Source of the DNA: JAGTVB01 sp964624765
GTDB lineage: Bacteria; Pseudomonadota; Gammaproteobacteria; HK1
Reading direction: 5' to 3'
Assembly (NCBI GenBank): GCA_964624765.1
Contig: CAZUZO010000036.1
Span: 1 to 26,255 of the forward strand
DNA: 26,255 bases
Shown: in pieces, positions 1-6,924 of the stretch
Position numbering within the stretch: the stretch's first letter is position 1
Layout: every line of letters starts with the position of its first letter
Program-made: the position numbers and the translations under genes
The notes under the pieces: generated by a model
The model's input: only the letters and a program-made list of their open reading frames with translations
Database searches by the model: none
Told to the model about the DNA's origin: nothing

Positions 1-56
1 GCAGCGGCTCGCCATCCTCATGTACTCCCTTGTACACTCCGGTGGCGAGCCGCTGC
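1..56. repeat. Intergenic palindromic hairpin
   Basis: Bases 1-13 (GCAGCGGCTCGCC) are perfectly complementary to 44-56. Inside the loop a second short inverted pair (TGTAC at 21-25 and GTACA at 32-36) continues the symmetry. The window starts at the outer end of the stem, so the palindrome could extend further left. It lies upstream of bamE with no gene around it, so it is either a REP-like dispersed hairpin or a terminator-like structure of a gene off the left edge. There is no T-run directly after the stem, which argues against a simple rho-independent terminator. Confidence 0.55.
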
Positions 57-120
57 ACGCCTTGCTCTGCCGGCGCTCGTGACATTTTTAAAACAGCTTC
101 TAAGAAAGCCGAGGTGGCCA

Positions 121-272
121 CTGAGAGGTTACGAAAAAGCCGTGGCGAGCAGCCCGAGAGCCAGGTGGACGGCGCCAAGCCGAGAGACATATCCGATCGA
201 TAGGCGCGGAGCGAGCACCGGCGAACGCCGCTAGCGGGTAGCGCAGCAGCAAGTCTTTTCACAGGCTGTGAG
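121..272. repeat. MITE-like dispersed repeat, copy 1
   Basis: This ~150 bp block matches the block at 1403-1550 over nearly its whole length. Shared stretches include GAGAGGTT, AGCCCGAGAGCCAGG, AAGCCGAGAGACATA and GGAGCGAGCACCG. Its ends are imperfect inverted repeats (CTGAGAGGTTACGAAAAAG against the complement of TCTTTTCACAGGCTGTGAG). It has no coding potential. Size, inverted ends and intergenic location fit a miniature inverted-repeat element. It lies immediately upstream of bamE and could affect its transcript. This copy is the more diverged at its right end. Confidence 0.65.
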
Positions 273-339
273 GCAGAAGCTAAAGAATACACGCCGCAAT
301 CATGGCCCAAGGCAGCTAGCAAAACCAGCAGGATCTCCC

Positions 340-882
340 ATGAAAAATCCCCTCATCTTCATCGTCGCCTTGTTCGCCACCCTGCTCCTGACAGCCTGCG
401 CATCGGGCCAAATCCCCGGCGTCTATCGCATCGATATCCAACAGGGCAACATACTGACCCCGGATATGGTGCGCCAACTATCCCCCGGAATGGAAAAACG
501 TCAGGTCCGCTTTCTGCTGGGCACACCGCTGATCGTCGATGCCTTTGATCCGGACCGGTGGGACTATCTCTACAGCCTGAAGCCAGCCAGGGGCAAACCA
601 GCCCGGCAAACGGTGTCGCTCTATTTCAACAACGATAGGCTGCTGCGTGTAGCCGGCGATGTAAGCGCGATTGAGAGCGATCAGGAGCTTACGGCAACCT
701 CCCAGAAGGTGGTAACCGTTCCAGACCAATACCGGGATCGGGGCGTATTCGGTCTCGTCGCTCGCCTGCTCGGTATGGATGAACGCGGCAGCCAAGCGCG
801 CCGCAGCCCAGACCCTCCTCCAGAAGGCAGAAGAACGGAGGCTATCGACGAAGTCCAGGAGGAGTTGCCCGGTCACTGGTAG
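340..882 (+). CDS. bamE: Outer membrane protein assembly factor BamE (SmpA/OmlA lipoprotein)
   Basis: BamE is an outer-membrane lipoprotein that stabilises the BamA-BamD part of the beta-barrel assembly machine on the periplasmic side. The start is the ATG at 340 (MKNPLIF), which has an AGGA about 7 bases upstream. The longer open frame from 268 would bury the signal peptide. Residues 1-20 form a lipoprotein signal: a short basic start, a hydrophobic core and the lipobox LTAC with the lipidated Cys at 20. The SmpA/OmlA fold follows at about residues 25-110, with typical stretches IQQGNIL, LSPGMEKRQVRFLLGTP, DRWDYLY and VSLYFNNDRL. The ~70 residue polar C-terminal tail is longer than in E. coli, as in OmlA of pseudomonads. 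It converges with rnfH, a common core arrangement in Gammaproteobacteria. Confidence 0.93.
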   Translation: MKNPLIFIVALFATLLLTACASGQIPGVYRIDIQQGNILTPDMVRQLSPGMEKRQVRFLLGTPLIVDAFDPDRWDYLYSLKPARGKPARQTVSLYFNNDRLLRVAGDVSAIESDQELTATSQKVVTVPDQYRDRGVFGLVARLLGMDERGSQARRSPDPPPEGRRTEAIDEVQEELPGHW

Positions 883-972
883 CCGGCGGTTGAATTCACT
901 GACGGGCCCCGTCTTGAAGCAACGCCCCCATGGCACGCGGTTCGCTTGCGAGCTTTGTCCCAAGCTCTCGTT

Positions 973-1266
973 TTACACTCCGCCGCGGGCCATGCGCTGG
1001 CGTCGCAACTCCCTGGGATCAGCGTAAAGAGGCCGGTAGATCTCGACCCGGTCGTGTTCCTGCACGAGTCGATCGGGCGATATCAACTCACCAAAGACCC
1101 CGAGCCTGTTCCGGCGCAGATCGATTTCCGGGAACCGCCGCAGGAAACCGGCCCGCTCGACCGCCTGCGCCACCGTAGTGCCCACCGGCACGCTGAGCAC
1201 AACGGTCACCTGCTGCTCTGGGCGAGCATAGGCGACCTCGATGTCGATCAGCGTCGGCAAAGCCAC
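973..1266 (-). CDS. rnfH: RnfH family ubiquitin-like protein
   Basis: RnfH proteins are ~95-105 residue beta-grasp (ubiquitin/ThiS-like) proteins of unclear function. They are often encoded beside ratA, and in some species beside rnf electron-transport genes. Recognisable here are IDIEVAYARPEQQ, the VPVGTTVAQAVERAGF helix, FPEIDL, RLGVFGELI and DRVEIYRPLYADPRELRR, with a basic C-terminus. The start is uncertain. A TTG at 1290 gives 105 residues, while the GTG at 1266 gives 97 and places the first beta strand near the N-terminus as in homologues. The gene follows ratA on the same strand, but a 148 bp repeat lies between them and may split the pair. No terminator is visible between rnfH and the converging bamE. 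Confidence 0.87.
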   Translation of the reverse strand: MALPTLIDIEVAYARPEQQVTVVLSVPVGTTVAQAVERAGFLRRFPEIDLRRNRLGVFGELISPDRLVQEHDRVEIYRPLYADPRELRRQRMARGGV

Positions 1267-1402
1267 AAGCCTATCCCAGACCACACGCAAAGGGCCCGGC
1301 CCGATTGAAACCCGCTGCGATCATGCCCTTACCCCTGCACTTCATGGCCCGTACTAGCGAAATCAGAGCGTCGGCAAAGCCGCAAACCGGGTATTTCCCT
1401 CA

Positions 1403-1550
1403 GTGAGAGGTTGTGCAAAAACCGGCGCGAGCGGCCCGAGAGCCAGGCGGACGGGGCGAAGCCGAGAGACATACCAAATGCTAGGCGAGGAGCGAGCACC
1501 GCCCAACGCCGCTATCGGGTTGTGTAGCGGGTTTTTTCACAACCTCTGAG
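1403..1550. repeat. MITE-like dispersed repeat, copy 2
   Basis: This is the better-preserved copy of the element at 121-272. Its ends are clear inverted repeats: AGAGGTTGTGCAAAAACC on the left and the complement of AGAGGTTGTGAAAAAACC on the right, with one mismatch. It ends about four bases past the ratA stop and fills most of the ratA-rnfH gap. A transcript crossing it would carry a long stem-loop. It has no reading frame of its own, so movement would need a transposase supplied from elsewhere. Confidence 0.7.
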
Positions 1551-1554
1551 AGCT

Positions 1555-1992
1555 TCAAACCTTGCCATACACCTGCACGGCGCGCTTACAAAAGGCGTCG
1601 ACGAGGGTATTGGCGATCTCACCGAAGGCACGTCCCAAGGTCGCCTCGACCAGCCGATTGGAGAACTCGAATTCCAGGCTAAGAGACACCTTGCAAGCCG
1701 TCTCGTCTAAAGCCTCGAAGCGCCACACCCCCTCGAGATAGCGAAACGGCCCTTCCACCAGATGCATCTTGATACTGCGCCCCCGATCCAGTAGGTTCCT
1801 GGTGGTGAAAGATTTGCGGATGCCCCCCCGGGCGATCTCCACGGTGGCATGATCCTCGTCTTCAGTCAGCGACGCGGAATGGGCCGATCCGCACCACGGC
1901 AAAAACTGCGGATAGGACTCGACGTCCGCCACCAACTCGAACATCGCCTGGGCGCTGTACGGGACGAGAGCACTTCTATGGATCGCGGCCAC
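1555..1992 (-). CDS. ratA: RatA-like START/polyketide cyclase family protein
   Basis: This is a single START/Bet v1-like (COQ10/RatA) domain of 145 residues, the usual length. E. coli RatA was described as an inhibitor of 70S ribosome association, and homologues relate to the ubiquinone-binding Coq10. Seen in the sequence are SALVPYSAQAMFELVADVESYPQFLPWC, the family's N-terminal signature, then GIRKSFTTRN, GPFRYLEGVWRFE and the C-terminal amphipathic helix FGEIANTLVDAFCKRAVQVYG. The start is a GTG at 1992 (MAAIHRS in translation) with only a weak ribosome-binding site. The gene is divergent from smpB across a ~140 bp gap, the conserved ratA-smpB arrangement. The repeat at 1403-1550 begins right after its stop. 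Confidence 0.92.
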   Translation of the reverse strand: MAAIHRSALVPYSAQAMFELVADVESYPQFLPWCGSAHSASLTEDEDHATVEIARGGIRKSFTTRNLLDRGRSIKMHLVEGPFRYLEGVWRFEALDETACKVSLSLEFEFSNRLVEATLGRAFGEIANTLVDAFCKRAVQVYGKV

Positions 1993-2135
1993 TTATTTCG
2001 AAACGAGTGCCGAAACGGCAAATCAACCAAACCGAGAAAAACCTATACGTATGTGGGACCGGCGCGGCCGCCACACCGCTGAGCCCAGTCGACGATCGCT
2101 ACCAGCAAACTACCACGACGGAATGACCCTCTGCA

Positions 2136-2612
2136 ATGGCCAAGAGCAAGGCACCCACCGCGCCATCCACCACCATCGCCCTCAACAAGAAGGCGCGCCA
2201 TGATTATTTCCTCGAGGAGCGACTCGAAGCCGGCCTAGCCCTCGAAGGCTGGGAAGTCAAAAGCCTGCGGGCCAAGCGAGCCCAGTTAAACGAAAGCTAT
2301 GTGCTCATCAAAAACGCCGAAGCCTGGCTGTTCGGGGCCCACATCACCCCGTTACCGACGGCATCCACCCACATTCATCCCGACGCCCGGCGCAATCGCA
2401 AGCTGCTGCTTCACCGCGGCGAGCTGAACCGGCTCATCGGGGCGGTGGAGCGACGCGGTTACACCCTAATCCCCCTGAGCCTTTACTGGAAGCGCGGCCG
2501 AGCCAAGCTCCAGATCGGTATGGCCAAGGGTAAGAAACAACACGACAAACGCGCCAGCGAAAAGGAGCGCACCTGGCAGCGAGAAAAGCAACGGCTGCTC
2601 AAACAGGGCTAA
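2136..2612 (+). CDS. smpB: SsrA-binding protein SmpB
   Basis: SmpB binds the tRNA-like end of tmRNA and mimics the codon-anticodon stem in the ribosomal A site during trans-translation, which rescues stalled ribosomes. The 158-residue length is normal. After a short lysine-rich leader come IALNKKARHDYFLEERLEAGLALEG, the signature GWEVKSLRAKRAQLNESYV, then PHINPD-like HIHPDARRNRKLLLHR and LIPLSLYWKRGRAKLQIGMAKGKKQHDKR. The basic C-terminal tail (SEKERTWQREKQRLLK), which enters the mRNA channel, is complete. The gene lies 106 bases upstream of ssrA on the same strand, so both halves of the rescue system are adjacent. The island inserts just after its partner RNA. Confidence 0.96.
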   Translation: MAKSKAPTAPSTTIALNKKARHDYFLEERLEAGLALEGWEVKSLRAKRAQLNESYVLIKNAEAWLFGAHITPLPTASTHIHPDARRNRKLLLHRGELNRLIGAVERRGYTLIPLSLYWKRGRAKLQIGMAKGKKQHDKRASEKERTWQREKQRLLKQG

Positions 2613-2693
2613 TCCAAGGACGCGGTCACCCGCCACCCACAAGTGATCCGGCGCGGCCAGCAAACAAACCAGGAACTTGTCCCGGAACTCGCC

Positions 2694-2699
2694 TATACT
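2694..2699 (+). promoter_or_regulatory. Probable -10 box of ssrA
   Basis: TATACT lies 20 bases before the mature tmRNA 5' end. This fits a sigma70 -10 element followed by a short leader that RNase P would remove. No convincing -35 element is seen at the expected distance. Confidence 0.45.
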
Positions 2700-2718
2700 G
2701 ATCGTGTCTGATTGATTA

Positions 2719-3081
2719 GGGGGCGACCTGGTTTCGACGTGGGTGATGAAACCGGAGGTGCATGCCGAGGAGGCAGCTCTCCTCGTAAATCCAGCTGCAA
2801 AAAATTAGTTGCCAACGACGACAACTACGCACTCGCTGCTTAATACCCAGTAGGGTGCCGTCTGACTGAGGTCGTGCTTGTGCGCTCAGATCCAGGCGTC
2901 GACTCTCACAAGCTCGCGGTGAAGCGCTCCCGGCGCGGAGCCGTTAAACCTTCACTGGGATCGCCGTCTGTCTTCCCCGCCCGTGGGGTAACAGCCGGTC
3001 AAAAAAGAAGCACGGGCTAAGCATGTAGAGCCGATGGCGGAGTGCTTGCGGACGCGGGTTCGATTCCCGCCGCCTCCACCA
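2719..3081 (+). ncRNA. ssrA: Transfer-messenger RNA (tmRNA)
   Basis: tmRNA acts as an alanine tRNA and a short mRNA to free stalled ribosomes and tag the truncated protein for proteolysis. The 5' end GGGGGCGACCTGGTTTCGACG is followed ~340 bases later by GGTTCGATTCCCGCCGCCTCCACCA-type T-arm and acceptor sequence (3058-3081). Bases 2719-2725 pair with 3071-3077 to form a full 7 bp acceptor stem with one G-U pair. The CCA is encoded. The tag frame starts at GCC 2811 and stops at TAA 2841, giving ANDDNYALAA with the protease-recognised LAA end. The last 12 bases are the attachment core of the downstream island, so the gene stays intact after integration. Confidence 0.96.
3070..3081 (+). other. 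attL core (3' end of ssrA)
   Basis: CCGCCTCCACCA is the last 12 bases of tmRNA, including the 3' half of the acceptor stem and CCA. It is repeated exactly at 26191-26202. Sequences diverge at once on both sides of the two copies, so the shared core is no longer than this. Confidence 0.8.
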
Positions 3082-3114
3082 TAAGAGAGTTTTCAAGCCC
3101 CTGAAAACTCAAGA

Positions 3115-3140
3115 AAAAGCGCCCTCGGTGGCGCTTTTTT
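3115..3140 (+). terminator. Rho-independent terminator after ssrA
   Basis: The stem AAAAGCGCC (3115-3123) pairs with GGCGCTTTT (3130-3138) around a CTCGGT loop and is followed by a T-rich run. A second perfect hairpin, GAGTTTTCA (3087-3095) with TGAAAACTC (3102-3110), lies just upstream. Since it lies inside the island boundary, this terminator was probably brought in by the element and now serves ssrA. Confidence 0.8.
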
Positions 3141-3217
3141 CTTTTGTAAATCAAGCAAATACGTTTAGCGAAAGCATCTCTCGGAATATCTGGCAATCTC
3201 CGGGCTTCACCGCTTTA

Positions 3218-3269
3218 CTGGGGGTATTTTTGGGGGTATAAAATAAGCCTCAACGGAAAATACCCCCAG
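3218..3269. promoter_or_regulatory. Left arm-type repeats and inverted repeat at the integrase start
   Basis: GGGGGTATTTTT at 3220 is followed exactly 12 bases later by GGGGGTATAAAA, giving tandem sites. CTGGGGGTATTTT (3218-3230) also recurs as a perfect reverse complement at 3257-3269, ending at the base before the integrase ATG. This fits arm-type integrase binding sites placed over the int promoter and start. Binding there could both build the recombination complex and repress int. Confidence 0.55.
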
Positions 3270-4472
3270 ATGCTCACCATACAGGAAGTGAAGAACGCCA
3301 AGGCCGGCGCCAAGCCGCAGAAGTTCTACGACCGGGACGGGCTGTACCTCTTCGTCACCCCAGCCGGCGGCAAGTACTGGCGCGGCAAATACCGCGTCAA
3401 TGGGCGGGAGAAGACCCTGAGCCTCGGCACCTATCCCAAGTTCGGCCTCGCCGAGGCGCGTGACATGTGGCAGGACGCCCGCAAGCTCGACGACCCCTCC
3501 GCGGTAAAGCAGGCAGAGAAGCACGCACTCGATTCGTCGACGCCGACCTTCCTCGCAGTTGCCAGGGCTTGGCACACACGTCAGACACCCGCCTGGACGC
3601 GCAAGCACGCTTCACAGGTTTGGCGGTCCCTGGAGATCGACATCCTGCCGACGCTAGGTGCGCGCCCCATCGACGAGATCCAGCCGCGCGAGATCATGGC
3701 GCTGATCGAGGGGATCGAGGATCGCGGCGCCGGCGAAATCGCGACCAGGGTGCTGCAGCGGGTGCGGGCCGTCATCTCCCGGGCCGTGGCTCTCGGCTAC
3801 CAAGACGTCAACCCAGCCGGCGAGCTTCACAATCACCTGAAGCCGCGCAAGAAGGGACAACAGACCGCGCTTGCCGCCGAGGAGTTGCCGGCGTTCCTGC
3901 GCGCACTCGATGCCTACAACGGCGACGCGGCGACGCGCCTGGGTCTGCGGCTGCTGATTCTCACCCTCGCCCGCACCAGCGAGGTCCGCGAAGCAAAGTG
4001 GACCGAGCTCGACCGGGAGGAAGGAGTGTGGACAGTTCCGGCCGAGCGGATGAAGAACCGCCGCGAACACCGCGTGTCCCTGCCGCCGCAGGCGCTGGCC
4101 ACGCTCGAGGAGCTGCACAAGGTCACCGGCCATTCCCAGTGGCTGATGCCAGGCCGCCTCGAGGACAAGCCAGCGAGCCAGAACACCATGATCTTCGCCG
4201 TCTACCGGATGGGCTTTCACAAACGCACCACCGTCCACGGCTTTCGCGCCCTCGCCTCGACGATCCTCAACGAGGCCGTCACCGAGGTCGACGGTAAAAA
4301 GCACCGCATGTGGTCCGTCGACGCCGTGGAACGCGCGCTGGCCCACACCGAACAGAACAAGGTCAAAGGCGCCTACGACCGCGGTGATCGCTTCGAGGAG
4401 CGCACGCGGATGATGCAGTGGTGGGCGGACTATCTCGACGCAGTCACGAAGGCGCCGAATAAGAAGCGGTGA
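3270..4472 (+). CDS. Tyrosine-type site-specific integrase (P4-like, DUF4102 N-terminus)
   Basis: This 400-residue integrase would catalyse recombination between attP and the 3' end of ssrA. Residues 1-85 form the DUF4102 arm-binding domain (LTIQEVKNAKAGAKPQKFYDRDGLYLFV, then GKYRVNGREKTLSLGTYP). A SAM-like core-binding region follows (about 95-200). The catalytic domain shows the first Arg in LILTLARTSEVREAKW, the HGFR box (TVHGFRALASTILNE), the later His in ERALAHTEQNKVKGAYDRGD, and the nucleophilic Tyr in the AYDRGDRFEERTRMMQWWADYLD end. All key residues are present and the length is normal for P4/CP4-type integrases. The gene begins ~190 bases from attL and reads into the island. The ATG at 3270 directly abuts an inverted repeat, suggesting self-regulation. 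Confidence 0.95.
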   Translation: MLTIQEVKNAKAGAKPQKFYDRDGLYLFVTPAGGKYWRGKYRVNGREKTLSLGTYPKFGLAEARDMWQDARKLDDPSAVKQAEKHALDSSTPTFLAVARAWHTRQTPAWTRKHASQVWRSLEIDILPTLGARPIDEIQPREIMALIEGIEDRGAGEIATRVLQRVRAVISRAVALGYQDVNPAGELHNHLKPRKKGQQTALAAEELPAFLRALDAYNGDAATRLGLRLLILTLARTSEVREAKWTELDREEGVWTVPAERMKNRREHRVSLPPQALATLEELHKVTGHSQWLMPGRLEDKPASQNTMIFAVYRMGFHKRTTVHGFRALASTILNEAVTEVDGKKHRMWSVDAVERALAHTEQNKVKGAYDRGDRFEERTRMMQWWADYLDAVTKAPNKKR

Positions 4473-4624
4473 CCCCCGTTCCGGCTCGAAATCATCGGAA
4501 CATCATGAGCAAAGTCAGGACCTTAATAACCACGACGCAGGTTGAATTGATTTTCAGCGGCGATGCAGAATGCTCCCCGCAACAATCGTATCCGTCGATA
4601 TCACGTTATGACGGGAGACGATTC

Positions 4625-4801
4625 ATGACGCGACTAATCACCGACAAGCAACTGAAGGAGAAGCTTGGCGGCTGCTCGAACATGATGATCTGGCGGCTGC
4701 GCAGGGATGGAAAGCTGCCCAAGCCTAAGAAACTTGGAAACCGGAATGTCACGCCAGAAGAAGAGGCGGACAAGGCGATTGCCTCGCTAGTAGGTCTCTG
4801 A
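4625..4801 (+). CDS. AlpA-family small DNA-binding regulator / excisionase
   Basis: This 58-residue protein has the AlpA/MerR-like winged helix-turn-helix pattern: LITDKQLKEKLGGCSNMMIWRLRRDGKLPKPKKLGNRNV. AlpA of phage CP4-57 activates its integrase, and relatives act as excision factors, so the likely role is control of int or direct excision. The ATG at 4625 has GGGAG at good spacing (4612-4616). The open frame extends back to a GTG overlapping the int stop, but those ~50 extra residues look non-coding. The protein ends in a short acidic stretch (PEEEADKAIASLVGL). It is the only regulator close to the integrase. Confidence 0.82.
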   Translation: MTRLITDKQLKEKLGGCSNMMIWRLRRDGKLPKPKKLGNRNVTPEEEADKAIASLVGL

Positions 4802-4838
4802 GGAGGATTGACTGCCGCATTCGGTCGAGCCTCAACGG

Positions 4839-5054
4839 TCACAACTTGCCGTACTGATATTGGTCCTTGATGTTTGTGTTTAGATACGCTCCTTTTGAAT
4901 CCGCCCGCATAAGATCCTGAAACACCCATTCATCAACGTGGTAATAGACATAGGTTTCCCCAGACTTGAGAAAGCGCACGTGCAGTTCCTGGCTATCGGA
5001 GTCGTAGCCAACCGCCTCAATGTTTGAGGAATCGACGTAGTGCATTTCAGGCAT
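4839..5054 (-). CDS. KTSC domain-containing small protein
   Basis: This 71-residue protein consists of a single KTSC domain, named for its similarity to the C-terminus of some lysyl-tRNA synthetases: MHYVDSSNIEAVGYDSDSQELHVRFLKSGETYVYYHV, then WVFQDLMRADSKGAYLNTNIKDQYQYGKL. The function of KTSC domains is unknown to me. The ATG at 5054 is chosen because it has a strong AGGAGG six bases upstream; the frame is open to 5090. The start overlaps the 3' end of the HerA-like gene by 8 bases, so translation is probably coupled and the protein may act with the HerA/SIR2/nuclease operon. It is the last gene of that operon and converges with the AlpA-like gene. Confidence 0.8.
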   Translation of the reverse strand: MPEMHYVDSSNIEAVGYDSDSQELHVRFLKSGETYVYYHVDEWVFQDLMRADSKGAYLNTNIKDQYQYGKL

Positions 5055-6918
5055 CGGCAGCCTCCTCGCCATCACCTTCAACGGTTCCAACGTCCGCAGA
5101 CGTGGACTGGGCTCGCCAGTTCGCTAGCGCTTTCGCGTAAAGCGCCCCGTCCGGACGTTCCGCCACCTGCCACGCGTCAGGAAGTTTCGGATTATCCCCC
5201 ACCGGCTTATGCCGAGCCTTGCGCACGCGCACACGGGACGGGATTGGCATAACCTCACCGAGAAATATTCCTTCGCCTGTTCTCAACGACGGCAATTGCT
5301 CGACAAGCCCGCCAAGATCATCGGGAACGGCCGCGCTGACCTTGCTTCGGTCCGACAAATTTGTCAGCCTCATGGCGATCAAGGACCCGCATTGGCTCAG
5401 TACAGCGCTGTCAATCTCTGAGGGACGTTGAGAGACTAGCATCAGTCCAGTTCCGTACTTACGGCCCTCTTTCGCAATCATCGATAGGGTTCGATGCGCT
5501 GAAGAATCCTGGCCTTCGGGCACGAAGCGATGTGCTTCATCAAGAACCACGAGCAGCGGTTGTTGACGCCCACCGATTGGGAGATCTTGTGCCCAGAAAA
5601 GAATGTCGTAGACCACTCGCAGCATAGTCCCGACAATCGTCGGCAAGACCTCCGATGGAAGACCCGAAACATCAAAAATCGTTATGGGTCTGTCATGGCC
5701 AACCCACTCTCGAACCAAATCATCCAGGTCATGATCGATTTCGCCCTCCAAATTCGGCTCGAAGCCGCCACCGGGGGAAAAAAGGAAGGAGAAACGCGTG
5801 TCCTTCAGCCGACTTCGCATCAGTTCCAGGTGCCGTTCGACATTGCGCTTTCTAGAATTCTTGTATGGCGCTTCGTTGTAAGGGCTTGCGGAGGGATAGC
5901 GATCAGAGCGCAATTCACGCGCGTCTCCGACTGCTTCCGGTTCGTAAGCTTGATCAGCGGTTTGCTGATTTCCGGTCGTTCGAAACGTCATTCGCTCGAA
6001 TTGATCAAGCTCGTACCAAAGCCTCTTTATGCTGAACGGCACAGGAGAATCAGCAGTCAGTGTTTCCGGCGGTGGAGGCGTCGCGAGCCGTCCCGCGGCA
6101 TCAACCTTCATATCAAGCACCAGATCCCGAATAGTCGCTTCGTGATTCGGCTGAAGACCGCCGAGCGTGAGCAGCTGCAACTCAGAGAATGGCAAGGCCC
6201 AGAACGGCACTCGCAATGGTCTCTCTCCGATTTGCTCATTTGGCCTGATGCGAAATACTCTTGCCCTATCTCCTAGTGCGGTTGCGTACTCCCCGTGCGG
6301 ATCAATAACAATTGCGCGGGCGTTCGGCAGGCTTCCATCGGAAACAGTTTCCATGAGGACGGTCACGAGGTTAGATTTGCCAGCCCCGGTGGAGCCGACC
6401 ACTGCGCTATGCCGACTCACAAGCCCGGCTACACTGATGTCTGCCGATATCCCCGACGCGGCAGCTATTTGTCCGATAGAAATCGTACCTTTCCTCGCCT
6501 TAGCCCACCCGTAGATAACTTGTAGGTCATCATTGGTGACCAGATGTACTTCATCACCAACCGTTGGGTACTGCCCGACGCCACGTTCGAACTCGCTGCC
6601 CAATCCTTCGCCGAAAAGCACGATTGTCATCCAACGAAACCCGGACAGACGAGATTGACCCTCTGTTTCGAGGATTGTCCCCATGGCCTCGTCAGTGCTT
6701 CGGTGCGGAGCAGCATCAGCACCAATCTGGGTACAGACGGCGTATAGGTTTGCGTATCCAAGCGGAACACGAAAGAATCCACCAATCTGTCCGACCCGAT
6801 AAGACTCACCGCCAATCATGACCAGTGTCGAAGGCATATCCTCCCGCAGGCGCACCCGAACGACAGAGCCTGTCACTGATGCAACCTGCCCAATATATGT
6901 CGGGTCCGTGAGAGGCAT
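5047..6918 (-). CDS. HerA-like FtsK/VirB4-superfamily ATPase
   Basis: HerA-type ATPases form hexameric rings that translocate DNA. In defence operons they assemble with SIR2 or nuclease partners. This 623-residue protein has an N-terminal HAS-barrel-like beta region (1-160, YIGQVASVTGSVVRVRL). Walker A is GSTGAGKSN at 175-183, followed by IDPHGEY (205-211). Walker B is LLVVLDEAHRF at 455-464, and a sensor-like VSQRPSEID lies at 495-503. A long insertion at about 275-400 separates the two Walker motifs. The start ATG at 6918 has an AGGAG box. It begins 6 bases after the SIR2 stop and overlaps the KTSC gene. The C-terminus ends in an acidic tail (VEGDGEEAADA). All ATPase motifs look intact even though its upstream SIR2 partner is frameshifted. 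Confidence 0.9.
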   Translation of the reverse strand: MPLTDPTYIGQVASVTGSVVRVRLREDMPSTLVMIGGESYRVGQIGGFFRVPLGYANLYAVCTQIGADAAPHRSTDEAMGTILETEGQSRLSGFRWMTIVLFGEGLGSEFERGVGQYPTVGDEVHLVTNDDLQVIYGWAKARKGTISIGQIAAASGISADISVAGLVSRHSAVVGSTGAGKSNLVTVLMETVSDGSLPNARAIVIDPHGEYATALGDRARVFRIRPNEQIGERPLRVPFWALPFSELQLLTLGGLQPNHEATIRDLVLDMKVDAAGRLATPPPPETLTADSPVPFSIKRLWYELDQFERMTFRTTGNQQTADQAYEPEAVGDARELRSDRYPSASPYNEAPYKNSRKRNVERHLELMRSRLKDTRFSFLFSPGGGFEPNLEGEIDHDLDDLVREWVGHDRPITIFDVSGLPSEVLPTIVGTMLRVVYDILFWAQDLPIGGRQQPLLVVLDEAHRFVPEGQDSSAHRTLSMIAKEGRKYGTGLMLVSQRPSEIDSAVLSQCGSLIAMRLTNLSDRSKVSAAVPDDLGGLVEQLPSLRTGEGIFLGEVMPIPSRVRVRKARHKPVGDNPKLPDAWQVAERPDGALYAKALANWRAQSTSADVGTVEGDGEEAADA

Positions 6919-6924
6919 GGTCTC

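Noticed and set aside
3654..4346. Long minus-strand open frame (230 codons) opposite the integrase
   Set aside because: It is the antisense shadow of a strongly conserved integrase domain in GC-rich DNA, and its translation shows no family pattern.
4469..4624. Extended N-terminus of the AlpA-like protein back to the integrase stop
   Set aside because: The extra ~50 residues are not family-like and the ATG at 4625 has a good ribosome-binding site.
5530..6276. Plus-strand open frame of 248 codons opposite the HerA gene
   Set aside because: It covers conserved HerA sequence on the other strand and has no ribosome-binding site or recognisable motif.
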